Positions 23,401-32,293 of a stretch of 64,000 bases of DNA are shown here, piece by piece. The notes beneath the pieces are model-generated. The model saw only the letters and a program-made list of their open reading frames with translations. It ran no database searches and was not told the origin of the DNA. Source of the DNA: Siphonodentalium dalli (taxonomy: Eukaryota; Mollusca; Scaphopoda; Gadilida; Siphonodentaliidae); the NCBI GenBank assembly GCA_032622095.1, contig CP136065.1:206316151-206380150 (forward strand), given 5' to 3'. The translations under genes and the position numbers were made by a program. Each line of letters begins with the position of its first letter. The first letter of the stretch is position 1.

Positions 23401-26400
23401 TTTTGTATAATAAACCATCATTAAGTAGTATTTTGTATGATAAACCATGCATTAAGTGGTATTTTGTATGATAAACCATGCATTAAGTGGTATTTTGTAT
23501 GATAAACCATGCATTAAGTGGTATTTTGTATGATAAACCATCATTAAGTAGTATTTTGTATGATAAACCATGCATTAAGTGGTATTTTGTATGATAAACC
23601 ATCATTAAGTAGTATTTTGTATGATAAACCATGCATTAAGTGGTATTTTGTATGATAAACCATCATTAAGTAGTATTTTGTATGATAAACCATGCATTAA
23701 GTGGTATTTTGTATGATAAACCATGCATTAAGTGGTATTTTGTATGATAAACCATGCATTAAGTGGTATTTTGTATGATAAACCATTCATTAAGTAGTAT
23801 TTTGTATGATAAACCATTCATTAAGTAGTATTTTGTATGATAAACCATGCATTAAGTGGTATTTTGTATGATAAACCATGCATTAAGTAGTATTTTGTAT
23901 GATAAACCATGCATTAAGTAGTATTTTGTATGATAAACCATGCATTAAGTAGTATTTTGTATGATAAACCATGCATTAAGTAGTATTTTGTATGATAAAC
24001 CATCATTAAGTAGTATTTTGTATGATAAACCATGCATTAAGTGGTATTTTGTATGATAAACCATGCATTAAGTAGTATTTTGTATGATAAACCATTCATT
24101 AAGTAGTATTTTGTATGATAAACCATGCATTAAGTAGTATTTTGTATGATAAACCATCATTAAGTAGTATTTTGTATGATAAACCATGCATTAAGTGGTA
24201 TTTTGTATGATAAACCATCATTAAGTAGTATTTTGTATGATAAACCATGCATTAAGTGGTATTTTGTATGATAAACCATGCATTAAGTGGTATTTTGTAT
24301 GATAAACCATGCATTAAGTGGTATTTTGTATGATAAACCATTCATTAAGTAGTATTTTGTATGATAAACCATCATTAAGTAGTATTTTGTATGATAAACC
24401 ATGCATTAAGTGGTATTTTGTATGATAAACCATCATTAAGTGGTATTTTGTATGATAAACCATGCATTAAGTGGTATTTTGTATGATAAACCATTCATTA
24501 AGTAGTATTTTGTATGATAAACCATTCATCAAGTAGTATTTTGTATGATAAACCATCATTAAGTGGTATTACTTTTAAGTGGTTATCACTTAATTTGGAC
24601 ACTCCATGTGTGTTCAGAAAGACATAAAGTGTAATTTAAAACATCTAAAAAAAAGTACCACTTAAGTCTGACAGTGCATCCTTAATGCGTCATGTTTGGA
24701 CCATGGACAATGAAAATCATTATGGAGTTATCTCCCTTGCATCATATGGATTAATTTACATTCGTGTAACATCCTTCGGTTCCATAACCGGAAATTGGAA
24801 AAATTATTTTTGAAAAGGTTATTTTGCTCCTTTCGGCTGATATACAGCACTAAAATCATGAGTTTGTAACTGAGAGCTTTCTGATGAATGGCAACAAGCC
24901 ATATTTCCGACTAAATCCTGAAAAATTACCCTTAATTCTGCTGTGGTTAAGGAGTCGATTATTTAGGGTATTACTGTATTTTGTCTACCTGTACTCTATA
25001 ATATAGTCTCTATTATTATTATATCTCCTATTGCATTGGCTTGTGAATGATACATTTCATTAACCGTAAATTCAATTGTTTTATACAGTACGAGTTTCAT
25101 GTTTTGTGCATTCACTCAGTGATATTATTAGAATAATTTAATAGCAGACATCAATTTAACTTGTACTGTGACAGAGGTGAATATCAGTAAGAAAGATAAC
25201 TCTTGTAGAGATTGGTTGGAATGGTGTGCTATTCATTTGTATGGATATTTTGATAATATGAGTAGACAGGAGGCTGAGAAACGCCCTATAGATTCCCATT
25301 CATTTATTTATATGGATATTCAACAATTAGCCTAGGCTGTTTTTTTTTCACCTTGGTAGCGGAACAAAGATCAAAATTGATGAAGTAACTTCTATCAGTG
25401 TGAAATGGTTAATTCATTATAGTACAGCGGCCAAAAGTGGTCGGGTACCCCTACCCACGATAGAACAAGTTAAAACCAACTTTTTTTAAAGGAGAAATAT
25501 ATACCTTTGACGAAAATGATAGTGAAAAATAACGGAATTGGTGGTGGCAATTCTCAAATCGACGATGAACGATACCCACCAGTGACTTTTCCCAGAAATT
25601 AATGAATTTGGTAAAGTGAGCCCTGCTGCTATGTCCTAAGTTATTTGCCCACATTGTTGGTGTTAAAATGACTACAACATATCATATCTGTACCTGATAT
25701 GCAAGAAGTGTTGGTTAATTTGGATTTTGGTGCCGAAACATTTATTTTTTTATGAAAAATCGCTCTTTTTCAAAACAATTATATTTTTCGAACATTATCA
25801 TTCAAACGGATATTGCAATAATATTGAAATATTTAGTTCATATGGTGTAGTAGTTACCTGTCAAGCATATGAAGAAAGAAGTTAAAGGAAATTTTGAACT
25901 GTTTTCGAGATATTGGATTTTAGCTACCCCTCCCCCAAACACGTTTTTGGTCGAAAAAAATACATATTTTTGATAATGACAGTACAAACATTTTCGAATT
26001 GATCTGAATGGGACCCAATATGAATCTTGTACTGAAAGTGTTGTCCAGAGATGCCGTTTAATCGATTACAGATGTGTTCAGGCTTTCAGACCCCCAGTTA
26101 CAACAACAACAATTATTTTATTGATAACAGGTAATTTTGCATGCATTAACATTGATGTTAAGTACTAAAACCTTTGTTATAAACAACACGTGACCAACTA
26201 TATAATGCATATGGCTCAGTAGTTATCTGGACATCACAAGTAGAAAGAATTTGACAGAAATTGTCAACGGTTTTCAAGATATTGGAATTAGGTACCGCTC
26301 CGCCGGACGCGATTTGGTAGAAAAACTACATATTATGATAACAACACAGCCCTTTCTAAATTATTCTAATGGGCATCTAATCATTATTCGTGTGATGGAA

Positions 26401-29400
26401 ACCTGATCCGTAGACACCGCGAGCGTGGTTTTAGATGACCTCAGGTTTCCAATTAAACCTCCAGTTACAACAACAACAACAAAACATTTTATTTATGACA
26501 TGTAATTTTATATTAACACATATATATTGACTTTAAAGTATTGAATTAAAGTATTTGTTCTAAACGACACATAATATAGACTAACATACTTATACAGAAC
26601 AAAATCATTGTTGTTCCCCCCGCCCTATTAGACGTTCTGAACACACAATGAACTGAAAAAATATTATCTCAATATTAAAAATCATGTAACTATAAAGGAA
26701 TTATACAATGTTTATGGTTGGGTTTGTTCCCGAAACAGTGTGGCACTTTGCTTGGCAAATATGAAGGGCGAATTTGCTATATTTTTCGAGAACACTCTAC
26801 CCAATTTAATTCCATGAGATGGGTTTAGAAAAACATCTTGAAGACCCTATATTACCTTTAACGGTTTATTGCGGATGACTTGATCATATACGAAGTGACA
26901 AACAATCATACATCAACAAACATACAATACATGCAAGACAAAGATGACAAACATGCAAGACATATACATATACATACGGAACACATGCAATACCACTGAC
27001 ACACATGCAACTAATTTATCACATCAAACAAGCATATGAATGCACATGCACTGAGATCAAATCAAATAAGGAAACAGATTCAAGTCAAATGTTTGTTTCC
27101 TACTTGCCCTAAATATAGAGCGTTCAATAAAACTACTTCATAGGATTTAATTTAACTGTTCTCATTTTGTGTTAAACAATTAAGATTACTTCTTGAAAAC
27201 CATTTACTACATGTTGTCAGAACATAGCTTAAATATTTAAAAGCAGTCAAGTTTTAGTTTAGATTTATACCTTTTTTGAACCGCTGTAAATTTTCTTGAA
27301 TCACTGTAAAATGGAGACATATATTCTACAGCAATAAACATGCTACTGAAATAACTGTTATTTCCTACTATTCTAATTCTTAAGAGGGTGGGTGGGTGGG
27401 TAAATTTTATAACATTTATTGCTGCCACTTCGTAAGGCAGATCAAGACAAAGTAATTTTATTATAGCAATTTAACGAGCGCGCCAAAATTGTAACTCACA
27501 TTGTTAGCCAATGAAAATAGATAACACATATAATGACGTCATGCAACCATGCCTATTATTAGAAAGCATAACCGATGTAATAGACTTATTTATAGATCAC
27601 AAATAATGACGTCACGCCAACATGCATATTCACGAGAAGGCGCCACCAATGTAATAGTCTTTTTTATAGAGTTATCTCGCTTAGATTAATATGAACCCTA
27701 GTCACGGAATTACTCGATTTGTAGACAAATAGAATCAAAGATTTCAACGCAATACGAAATTAAGCTACATGATCTCTAATTCTCTATATTAACTGAGTGT
27801 GACGGGAATGTAGTATTATCAGAGATTACATAATTTGTATGGATGGGTTGTGCATGTGTCGCTTTACACAAAGTGGCTGATAAATAAGAAAGACGAATTT
27901 GCTGTTTTAGGATCCCCCTACACAATTGAAGTGTTAAAGTTGAACAACCCACGAACTGAAATGATTGCTGTAAATGTTAACTGAGGATGTGGGCAAAAAT
28001 AGTAATATCGGGGCGCATACATGATGTTGATGGATGGGTTGGTTGGATCCCGAAAGTCTTTAGCACGAAAATCGGATGGCTAACGCCAACGGCGAATATT
28101 TTTTGTTTTGTTGGACCCCTTCATATGCCCATTTAAACTCTTGAACACACCATGCGCCGAATATTCATGCTTTTATTATTAAATCACAGTGTGAACGAAA
28201 GGTAGTGCTATCAGGGAATATATACATGTTATATATATGGGTAGTTTGGTTCCCAAAATCCTAGGGTACTTTACAAAAGGCGGCTGACAAAAATCAAAGC
28301 TGAATATTTTCTTTGAGCACCCTACCCCATTTAAAGTCATAAATGCACTAATGATTGGATATGGTCTCAATATTAACTGGGGTGTGGACAAATGGTATGT
28401 AATTCAGGAAATATACCTGTTCAGTGCTTGATGGGTGGGTTGGCTTCCCAATGTCTGGGACACTTTACACAAAGTGGCTAGCAAAGAGAAGGCGAACTTT
28501 CACTGTTTTGGGTACCCATAACCCTTCTAAACTATTTAGCACACATTGAACCGAATCTATATGCTCTCATGTATTATTTACAATTTGTATGGGTGGTTTG
28601 GTTCTAGAAATCCTGGAACACTTTACAAATGGCGGCTGGCAAATACGAAATGTGATTTGTTAGGCCGCACTACCCCATTTGCAGTCTTGGGACACACAAT
28701 GAACCGAAAGGATGTGCTCCCATTATTAAGTGCATGTGTAGAGAAATGGACGCAATATAAAGAGTATAGTATACCAGGGTCTTGAATGCCTGGGTCACTT
28801 TACAAAAAGTTGTTGGTGAAAGCGAAAGGCGAATACTCACTGTTTGGGGGGCGACCCCATTAACCCATTTCATATCTTGACCAGAACTGAAGTTATATTC
28901 TCTCATACGTAGCTGAGTGTGTGATCGAAAGGTATTGCTATCATGGAATTATTAATTGATAATGGGTGATCCGGTTCCCCCGAAATCCTGGAACACTTTA
29001 CAAAAAGCGGCTGGCAAACAAGAAAGGCGAATTTTCTATGTCTTGAGGACCCCACTATCCAGCTTGAAGTCTTACACAAATGATATCCTCTCGGTTTTAG
29101 CTGAAGTTGTGGACAAATGGGATTATTATCTGGATATACGAATCTGTTATGGATGAGATGGTTCCCGAAAGCCTATGGCACTTTACAACAAGTGGTCGGC
29201 AAACGAAAGGGCTAAATTTCACTCTCAGGGGACTCCATCCCTATTTGTAGTATTGAACACACCACTAGCTCAAGGCATAAGCTATCCATATTACCCGAGA
29301 TTGTGGCCGAATGGCTGTTCTGTCAGAACCCACCGAGCCCACCGTTCGCGAAAACACCGTGGCACCTTACACAAAGCAGATGGCAAACGATGAAGGCGAA

Positions 29401-32191
29401 TTGTAAGGGACCCCTACCCCATGTAAACCATGTGCCCTCAGGGTTAAACGACGATCTGTACAAATGGCTATTCTATTAAGAAATACACAATTGTTATAGA
29501 TGGGTTAATACCCGACAGTCAGGGCCACTTTACAAAAAGCGACTGAAAAATAAATAATGCGAGTTTTCAATGTTTGTATTACCCCCTTCCCAATTTGAAG
29601 ACTAGAACACACCACGGACTGGAACGTTATCATCATTGACTGCGTGTGTGGACAATGGCGAGTTGGTTGTACAAGGACATGCACAATGTAAATAGATGGA
29701 TTTGGGTTCTAAAAGAATGAGCACTTAACGAAAAGTGGCACTCCACAACAAGCGGCTGGCAAATGTTCACTGTTTTATGTACCCCTACCCTATTTGAAGT
29801 CTTGAGCACATCATGCACTGGAGGGATTATGAATTCAATATCAACATATATTGTGGCCGAAACCATGCGATATATAAGGCTGTATTGGTTTACTTACAAA
29901 AAGCGGCTGGCAAATAACAAAAATTCAATTTTAACTGTTTATGTGACAATCACGAAAACACCACAAACTTGATGAACATGCTCCCAGTTTTAACTCAGTC
30001 TGTGGAGATATGGTAGTTCTACCCGGAGGTAAACAATTTATCTGGGAGAGAGATTGTATGGGGAAAATTAGGATGTAATCCAGTTGGAACTGATTGGATA
30101 CAATGATATACACATAGTTTCGTTGGAGCTGATTGGACGCAATGATACACAGATAATGTTGTTTTCGTCATTGATACGTCCCGTCGCCATGAGATTGCAG
30201 ACAATATCGTGGTGGTAAATTTCGCGCTCAGCAGGGTTTGAATGCTTTTCGTGAAGTTTTAACAAATGGCAGCGTTATGGAAATCGCTTTGTTTTCAAGA
30301 TAAATATCTGAAACCCGTCAACTATTTTAATAATTTCTCGATGACTGAGTTGCTGTACATACAAAAGAGTATTTCTAATAAAATTACATTCAGTATGGCG
30401 CATAGAAGTTTAGTCTTAGGACCACTGTATCCAATAAGTAATGATATGCTTTTTCTATTTACCCCAATGACAGAGAGGGGACGTTTTAATGTGATTACTC
30501 AATTGGACATAATTCAAACTACTGCATTTCAATCTTAAACGAGAATGGAGTACTTGTGATATGCAACACTTACTGTATGCAATAGCAATTAAAATGCGTT
30601 TTTGTTGTAATTTGGGGTCTGGAAGCCCGAACACGTCTTTGATCACTTTTAAAAGCAATGTTCCCGGGCCCCATTTTCAGCAAAAGAATTATGTTGGGTC
30701 CCAGTATGATCAATTGGGAAATTTGGAAAGTTCTGAACAAAAATATGTTATTTTTCGACCAAAAACCTGTTTGGGGAGGGGTAGCTAAAATCCACTATTT
30801 CGCAAATTGTTCTAAATTTCTGTTAACTTCTTTCTTCATATGCTTGGCAGATAACTGCTTCACCATAAGAATTAAATATTTCGGCATTATAACAATATCC
30901 ATTTGAATAATAATGTTCGAAAAATAATATTTTTGTGAAAAAGTTTGATTTTTCAGCAAAAAATAAATGTTTTGGCTCCAAATGGCAGGAAAATCTAAAT
31001 TAACCAACACTTTTTTCATATCACGTAGAGGTATGGTATGATGTAGTAATTATAACCCCAACAATATGGGCAAATAGGCTAGGACATAGCCACAGGGCTC
31101 GCTTTACAAAAATCGTTAATTTCTGGAGAAAGTCGATTTGAAAATAGCCACCACCAATTCCGTTATTTTTCAATTTCTGTCAAATTCTTTCTACTTGTGA
31201 TGTCCAGATAACTAGTGAGCCATATGAATTATATAGTTGGTCACGTGTTGTTTATAAAAAAGGTTTTAGTACTTAACATCGATGTTAATGCATGCAAAAT
31301 TACCTGTTATCAATAAAATAATTGTTGTTGTTGTAACTGGGGGTCTGAAAGCCTGAACACATCTGTAATCGATTAAACGGCATCTCTGGACAACACTTTC
31401 AGTACAAGATTTATATTGGGTCTCATTCAGATCAATTCGAAAATGTTTGTAATATCATTATCAAAAATATGTATTTTTTTCGACCAAAAAAGTGTTTGGG
31501 GGAGGGGTAGCTAAAATCCAATATCTCGCAAACCGTTCAAAACTTTTGTTAACTTCTTTCTTCATATGCTTGTCAGATAACCAATACACCATACGGACTC
31601 AATATTTCAATATTATTGCAATATCCGTTTGAATGATAATGTTCGAAATATATAATTTTTTTGAAAAAGAGCGATTTTTCAACAAAAAATAAATGTTTCG
31701 GCTCCAAATGGCACGAAAATCCAAATTAACCAACACTTCTTGCATATCGGGTACAGATATGGTATGCTGTAGTCATTTTAACACCAACAATGCGGGCAAA
31801 TAACTTAGGACATAGCAGCAGGGCTCACTTTACCAAAATCGTTAATTTCTGGGAAAAGTCACTGGTGGGTATCGTTCATCGTCGATTTGAGAATAGCCAC
31901 CACCAATTCCGTTATTTTTCACTACCATTTTCGTAAAGGGTATATATTTCTCCTTTAAAAAAAAGTTAGTTTTAACTTGTTCTACTGTGGGTATGGGTAT
32001 CTCGAAAACTAGAGCTCTTTTAGGCGAAATTTACTGTTGTGTTGCCATAGTGATGAATATGGTTATTTCTTACAGGTGCTGATACCCCCGTTTATTTGGC
32101 TCTGCTGCCAGAAAACACAAAAGGTTTACAAGGGAGCTTTGTTGCAGAGAGAAAGATCCTAGATACTTGGACAAAATTGGACTTGGATTAG
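5461..32191 (+). CDS. CBR1: Carbonyl reductase 1-like (CBR1), NADPH-dependent short-chain dehydrogenase; eight coding exons, one of them duplicated
   Basis: CBR1 is a cytosolic, monomeric enzyme that uses NADPH to reduce quinones, prostaglandins and other carbonyls. Joined exons 5461-5487, 8487-8568, 11000-11178, 13566-13678, 16816-16944 or 16991-17119, 21092-21233, 23180-23243 and 32076-32191 give 283 residues (human: 277). All introns are GT-AG, and phases match throughout (0,1,0,2,2,0,1). Visible motifs are TGSNKGIG at residues 11-18 (cofactor loop), LDIDD at 62-66, NNAA at 89-92, Asn114, Ser140 in VSS, and YGMSK with Tyr194 and Lys198. The catalytic numbering equals the human protein without gaps. 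Tyr229 replaces the human active-site Trp in CCPGWV. The start was chosen because MSGLKKVAV joins directly to VTGSNK. Introns are full of transposons, and the serine exon has two alternative versions. Confidence 0.93.
5711..7032. mobile_element. Non-autonomous element with internal tandem repeats (copy 1), CBR1 intron 1
   Basis: It begins with the inverted pair TAGCTCAACTTTA/TAAAGTTTGAGCTA (5711-5742) and ends AAGTTGAGCTA (7022-7032). The interior is about eight diverged units of 150-160 bp with the phrases GACATGTAGATGGGAACGAG, CATGGCCGCCAGC and CCATCTTGGATTT. A second copy is at 57546-58454. The several - strand ORFs here are frame echoes of the units. Confidence 0.8.
7084..7480. repeat. 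Weak inverted/AT-rich repeat zone in intron 1
   Basis: The phrases GCGCAATTGAATTAC and GCGCAATTGAAATTAC recur about 330 bp apart with CGCTTAATTAACCGC between them. This is suggestive of a decayed transposon, but no clear ends could be set. Confidence 0.3.
7735..8110. repeat. Dispersed repeat, relative of 41110-41520
   Basis: The phrases GGTTTATGATGACACACC, TTGGTTGATGGTTTAGAAAA and ACACACATGCTATCC recur with few changes at 41130-41230. The repeat carries an internal duplication (ATAAGTCAAA twice). No coding content. Confidence 0.6.
8487..8568 (+). CDS. CBR1: CBR1-like exon 2 (cofactor loop)
   Basis: Acceptor TTTCAG ends at 8486; donor GTAAGT starts at 8569. It encodes VTGSNKGIGFACIKELCKEF and on to FLT, the TGxxxGIG dinucleotide-binding motif and helix. 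Ends in phase 1. An in-frame ATG lies upstream at 8391, but the acceptor and the family start at 5461 argue against using it. Confidence 0.92.
8945..10446 (+). mobile_element. Possible Helitron-like insertion in intron 2
   Basis: The left boundary would be A|TCTATATATA, itself part of a 53-bp perfect tandem duplication at 8933-9039. The right end shows two strong hairpins (GTGTGCGAAGCGCACAC and GGGGCCACAGGCCCC near 10372-10405) followed by GCTAG|T. A TC start, CTAG end and nearby 3' hairpin fit Helitrons. No Rep/helicase is present, and the hairpins lie further from the end than usual. Confidence 0.3.
10461..10838. repeat. Direct duplication flanking a MITE
   Basis: About 70 bp starting CAGATTTATGGAGGCACG appear at 10461-10529 and again at 10768-10838, on either side of the TACAGTAATG palindromic element at 10594. 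This is either a tandem duplication in which the MITE landed or one formed around it. Confidence 0.75.
10594..10766. mobile_element. Palindromic MITE family P, copy 1
   Basis: TACAGTAATGCCC at the left and GGGCATTACTGTA at the right bound 173 bp of near-perfect inverted repeat (arms include AACCACAGCAGAATTATGGG). Other copies are at 11390, 15763, 24872 and 32534; three of the five are in introns 2-5, one in intron 7, and one just 3' of CBR1. Confidence 0.88.
11000..11178 (+). CDS. CBR1: CBR1-like exon 3
   Basis: Acceptor CCCTCAG ends at 10999; donor GTTAGT at 11179. It encodes SRNEERGQAALADLK, FHQLDIDDKSSIERLRDFL and NYGGLDILINNAAIAYK (residues 37-96). Arg38 sits where NADPH-preferring members carry a basic residue for the 2'-phosphate. 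NNAA stands where most family members have NNAG. Confidence 0.92.
11390..11582. mobile_element. Palindromic MITE family P, copy 2 (intron 3)
   Basis: It has the same ends and arms as the copy at 10594, with more substitutions. About 190 bp. Confidence 0.85.
11719..12037. mobile_element. Inverted-repeat element family Q, copy 1 (intron 3)
   Basis: The ends are GCCTGACATTTGCAGAATGA and its inverse. Each end is itself a hairpin (CAGAATGAGGTTCCCAG ... CTTGGGGAGCTCATTCT). Two further copies lie at 37991-38512 and 38640-39040 inside the MULE element. Confidence 0.75.
12251..13130. mobile_element. Non-autonomous element with TATCCCCCGCC ends and tandem core (intron 3)
   Basis: The left end TATCCCCCGCC (12251) and right end GGCGGGGGATA (13120-13130) are inverted. 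The left end also forms its own hairpin to 12284, followed by a GTCTGTCCGTCC microsatellite. The core is about four tandem units of 160 bp with TGTCAACGGATTT, GAACGAGTTCGCAAACCAGG and GACGACGTCACAGGGC. ORFs across it are repeat artefacts. Confidence 0.8.
13566..13678 (+). CDS. CBR1: CBR1-like exon 4
   Basis: Acceptor TTCCAG ends at 13565; donor GTAATC at 13679. It encodes VNSTAPFAEQAEVTVNTNFF and on to LFPILRPHA (residues 97-133). It includes Asn114, the structural and catalytic asparagine of the family. Ends in phase 2. Confidence 0.92.
13872..14278. mobile_element. TTAA-flanked MITE family A (intron 4)
   Basis: TTAA flanks both ends. The left end AGGTGCATAATCCGAATTAA belongs to a sub-type also seen at 55746; the right end TTGAGTACCT is common to all copies. 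Internal landmarks are TTTCCTTGGCTTCGGGGTC and GATCAGATATCGATTTTTGA. Other copies are at 48748, 49255, 50769 (left part), 52845 (right part) and 55746. Confidence 0.85.
14640..14769. repeat. Long hairpin with about 57-bp arms (intron 4)
   Basis: The left arm 14640-14696 and right arm 14713-14769 are inverted copies with few mismatches (ATGGATGTTGATTT ... GCAAGTTGGTCTGACATTTT). It sits directly before a 61-bp tandem array. Confidence 0.85.
14779..15134. repeat. Six-unit 61-bp tandem repeat (intron 4)
   Basis: Units begin GGAATCCCTATGGGATGC at 14779, 14840, 14901, 14962, 15023 and 15084 and are almost identical. Units alternate between TTACTATAT and TTTCAATAT at the junction, which suggests later expansion as a two-unit block. 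Confidence 0.9.
15520..15735. repeat. Dispersed repeat ending in CCGATCGTGATCGG hairpin
   Basis: The phrase GGGTTAAACATCTGCCGATC then GTGATCGGCCTCTCGTT recurs at about 42602-42640. The terminal CCGATC-GT-GATCGG makes a short hairpin. Confidence 0.55.
15763..15872. mobile_element. Palindromic MITE family P, copy 3, left half only (intron 4)
   Basis: It starts TACAGTAATGCCC and runs through the first arm to GGAAAGCTCTC, then breaks abruptly into the unrelated repeat at 15879. The right arm is missing. Confidence 0.8.
15879..16722. repeat. Direct repeat pair (15879-16128 and 16460-16722), intron 4
   Basis: Both copies start TTTTCAAATATTGTATGTGG and contain AACCAGAGTTATGGCCCTTG (the first copy with TACCAGAG). 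They end in TTGATTAA-TGGTTCCTAAAA. The spacer 16135-16210 holds a decayed hairpin of the ATGCATTCTCTTATATA type. The pair is a local duplication just upstream of the alternative exons. Confidence 0.75.
16816..16944 (+). CDS. CBR1: CBR1-like exon 5a (alternative catalytic-serine exon)
   Basis: Acceptor TGTTTCAG ends at 16815; donor GTGTGT at 16945. It is 43 codons, phase 2 to 2, and begins RVVHVSSRGTQM. It keeps Ser140 but has Arg-Gly-Thr at 141-143, where exon 5b has Ile-Ser-Gly and human CBR1 Ile-Met-Ser. It is 27/42 identical to 5b over the aligned residues, with no stop and no frameshift. Only 46 nt separate it from 5b. Confidence 0.88.
16991..17119 (+). CDS. CBR1: CBR1-like exon 5b (alternative catalytic-serine exon, more canonical)
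   Basis: Acceptor TTGTTTCAG ends at 16990; donor GTTTGT at 17120. It has exactly the same length (129 nt) and phases as 5a. It encodes RAVNVSSISGQMAFGECGD and ends in VLVGHMNQFI. NVSSISG is close to the standard family motif NVSSxxG, so 5b is probably the ancestral version. Splicing of both 5a and 5b would stay in frame but duplicate the motif and give 326 residues. Confidence 0.88.
18630..18790. repeat. TTATATA hairpins nested in the 17383 element
   Basis: Decayed inverted repeats of the family ATTCTCTTATATATGCGAG ... CTCGCATATATAAGAGAAT, whose clean copies are at 22861 and 46741. Confidence 0.5.
19195..19310. repeat. GC-richer nested insertion with GGCAATCGGCAATGCCG hairpins
   Basis: It contains GGCTACGGCAATCGGCAATG and an echo GGTTGCCGTAGCAGATTGCCG, local inverted and direct repeats that interrupt the surrounding TTTACCAGAG sequence. 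Probably a small transposon. Confidence 0.45.
19547..20560. other. Intron 5 sequence with no clear feature
   Basis: A weak dispersed-repeat phrase (CATATTTGGTATATGAACTT) lies near 19675. The rest shows no gene or repeat. ORFs at 19714 and 19965 on the - strand have no recognisable content. Confidence 0.4.
21092..21233 (+). CDS. CBR1: CBR1-like exon 6 (Tyr-Lys active site)
   Basis: Acceptor GCACATAG ends at 21091; donor GTATGT at 21234. It encodes SEAKAGTAEKNGWATTGYGM then SKIGVTCMTII and on to EDILINC (residues 177-224), with the YxxxK pair Tyr194/Lys198. The last codons and the donor belong to the first unit of a tandem repeat that continues to 21650. Phase 0 at the end. Confidence 0.9.
21222..21650 (+). 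repeat. Tandem repeat grown from the exon 6 splice donor
   Basis: Eight units each contain AACTGTGTATGTATGATGTG or a close variant: four of about 57-59 bp, then four of 45 bp (GTGCAGGGACACATTATC). The first unit is the real 3' end of exon 6 plus its donor. The 125-codon ORF across the array (21295-21672) is a repeat artefact. Confidence 0.9.
21860..22110. repeat. Dispersed repeat family D, copy 1 (intron 6)
   Basis: Shared phrases with 40180-40300 and 43960-44185 are TGACAAGTACTGACT, CAGTCTGGTGAGCGAC and TCATTGACTGTCTTGTT. The 188-codon - strand ORF (21756-22322) spans this repeat and is not supported. Confidence 0.65.
22120..22850. other. Intron 6 sequence with no clear feature
   Basis: Only a C-run at about 22450-22463 stands out. 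Confidence 0.4.
22861..22928. repeat. Short palindrome, TTATATA hairpin family H
   Basis: CCAATGCATTCTCTTATATA and its complement form arms of about 27 bp around a loop of about 14 nt. A half copy follows at about 22959-22985. The family also occurs at 46741 and 46889. Confidence 0.8.
23180..23243 (+). CDS. CBR1: CBR1-like exon 7
   Basis: Acceptor TTTTACAG ends at 23179; donor GTAGGC at 23244. It encodes CCPGYVSTDMSSLKGHKTI then EEG (residues 225 on). This is the PGxVxTDM segment that closes over the cofactor. Tyr229 stands where human CBR1 has a Trp. Ends in phase 1. Confidence 0.9.
23277..24570. repeat. 30-31-bp minisatellite, about 40 units (intron 7)
   Basis: Units read GCATTAAGTGGTATTTTG then TATGATAAACCAT, starting at 23327. 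Variation is almost confined to two places: GC, T or nothing before CATTAAG, and AGTGG versus AGTAG. The array is preceded by TCAAGTTTGAGCTATTGCCA, the left end of the element type seen at 5711 and 57546, so it probably expanded inside such an element. Confidence 0.93.
24872..24978. mobile_element. Palindromic MITE family P, copy 4, right half only (intron 7)
   Basis: It starts GAGAGCTTTCTGATGAATGG and ends ATTACTGTA. Only one arm of the palindrome is present. Confidence 0.8.
24979..25442. other. Intron 7 sequence with no clear feature
   Basis: AT-rich, no exon or repeat recognised. Confidence 0.35.
27470..27665. repeat. Imperfect tandem duplication with AATGACGTCA
   Basis: The phrases AATGACGTCATGCAACCATG and AATGACGTCACGCCAACATG, each followed by a GATGTAATAGAC/AATGTAATAGTC phrase, lie about 70-75 bp apart. 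Both contain a TGACGTCA palindrome. Confidence 0.55.
27850..29960. repeat. Diverged satellite-like array, about 12 units of 180-200 bp
   Basis: Each unit follows the order GGTTCCCGAAATCC, CACTTTACAAAAAGCGGCTGG, CAAA..GAAAGGCGAAT, CCCTACCCCATTTGAAGTC, and TTAACTGAGTGTGTGGACAAATGG. An outlying unit lies near 26720. Units are 60-80 percent alike by eye, so the array is old. The small ORFs in it shift frame from unit to unit. Confidence 0.75.
32076..32191 (+). CDS. CBR1: CBR1-like exon 8 (last)
   Basis: Acceptor TTCTTACAG ends at 32075. It encodes GADTPVYLALLPENTKGLQG then SFVAERKILDTW and stops at TAG 32189-32191. It matches the human C-terminus (ETPVYLALLP ... GQFVSEKRVEQW) with a short extra tail, TKLDLD. 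The preceding intron is 8.8 kb and packed with satellite and foldback DNA. Confidence 0.92.
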
Positions 32192-32287
32192 ATTTAGATG
32201 CCAGCTTTATACTTTATTCTACATGATATGTATTACATTCGATTGTATGCTATGATATGTTTATTGTACAATTGCTACATCAGGTAG

Positions 32288-32293
32288 AATAAA
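32288..32293 (+). terminator. Poly(A) signal AATAAA of the CBR1-like gene
   Basis: AATAAA lies 97 nt after the stop codon, followed by A-rich and then T-rich sequence, giving a short 3'UTR of roughly 120 nt. There is no competing signal between stop codon and this site. Confidence 0.75.

Larger units (their letters stand above)
25443..32002. mobile_element. 6.6-kb foldback-like composite element (intron 7)
   Basis: The left arm 25443-about 26275 and right arm about 31160-32002 are inverted copies of some 830 bp (CCTACCCACGATAGAACAAG versus CTTGTTCTACTGTGGGTATG). Each arm continues inward with a second, more diverged copy of part of itself (26265-26520; 30600-31160), so the arms contain tandem modules as in Foldback-type transposons. 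The middle is a satellite-like array (27850-29960). No transposase ORF is visible. It ends 73 bp before CBR1 exon 8. Confidence 0.75.

Noticed and set aside
23327-24570. CRISPR-like regular repeat
   Set aside because: Units are directly adjacent with no unique spacers, in a eukaryotic intron; it is a minisatellite.
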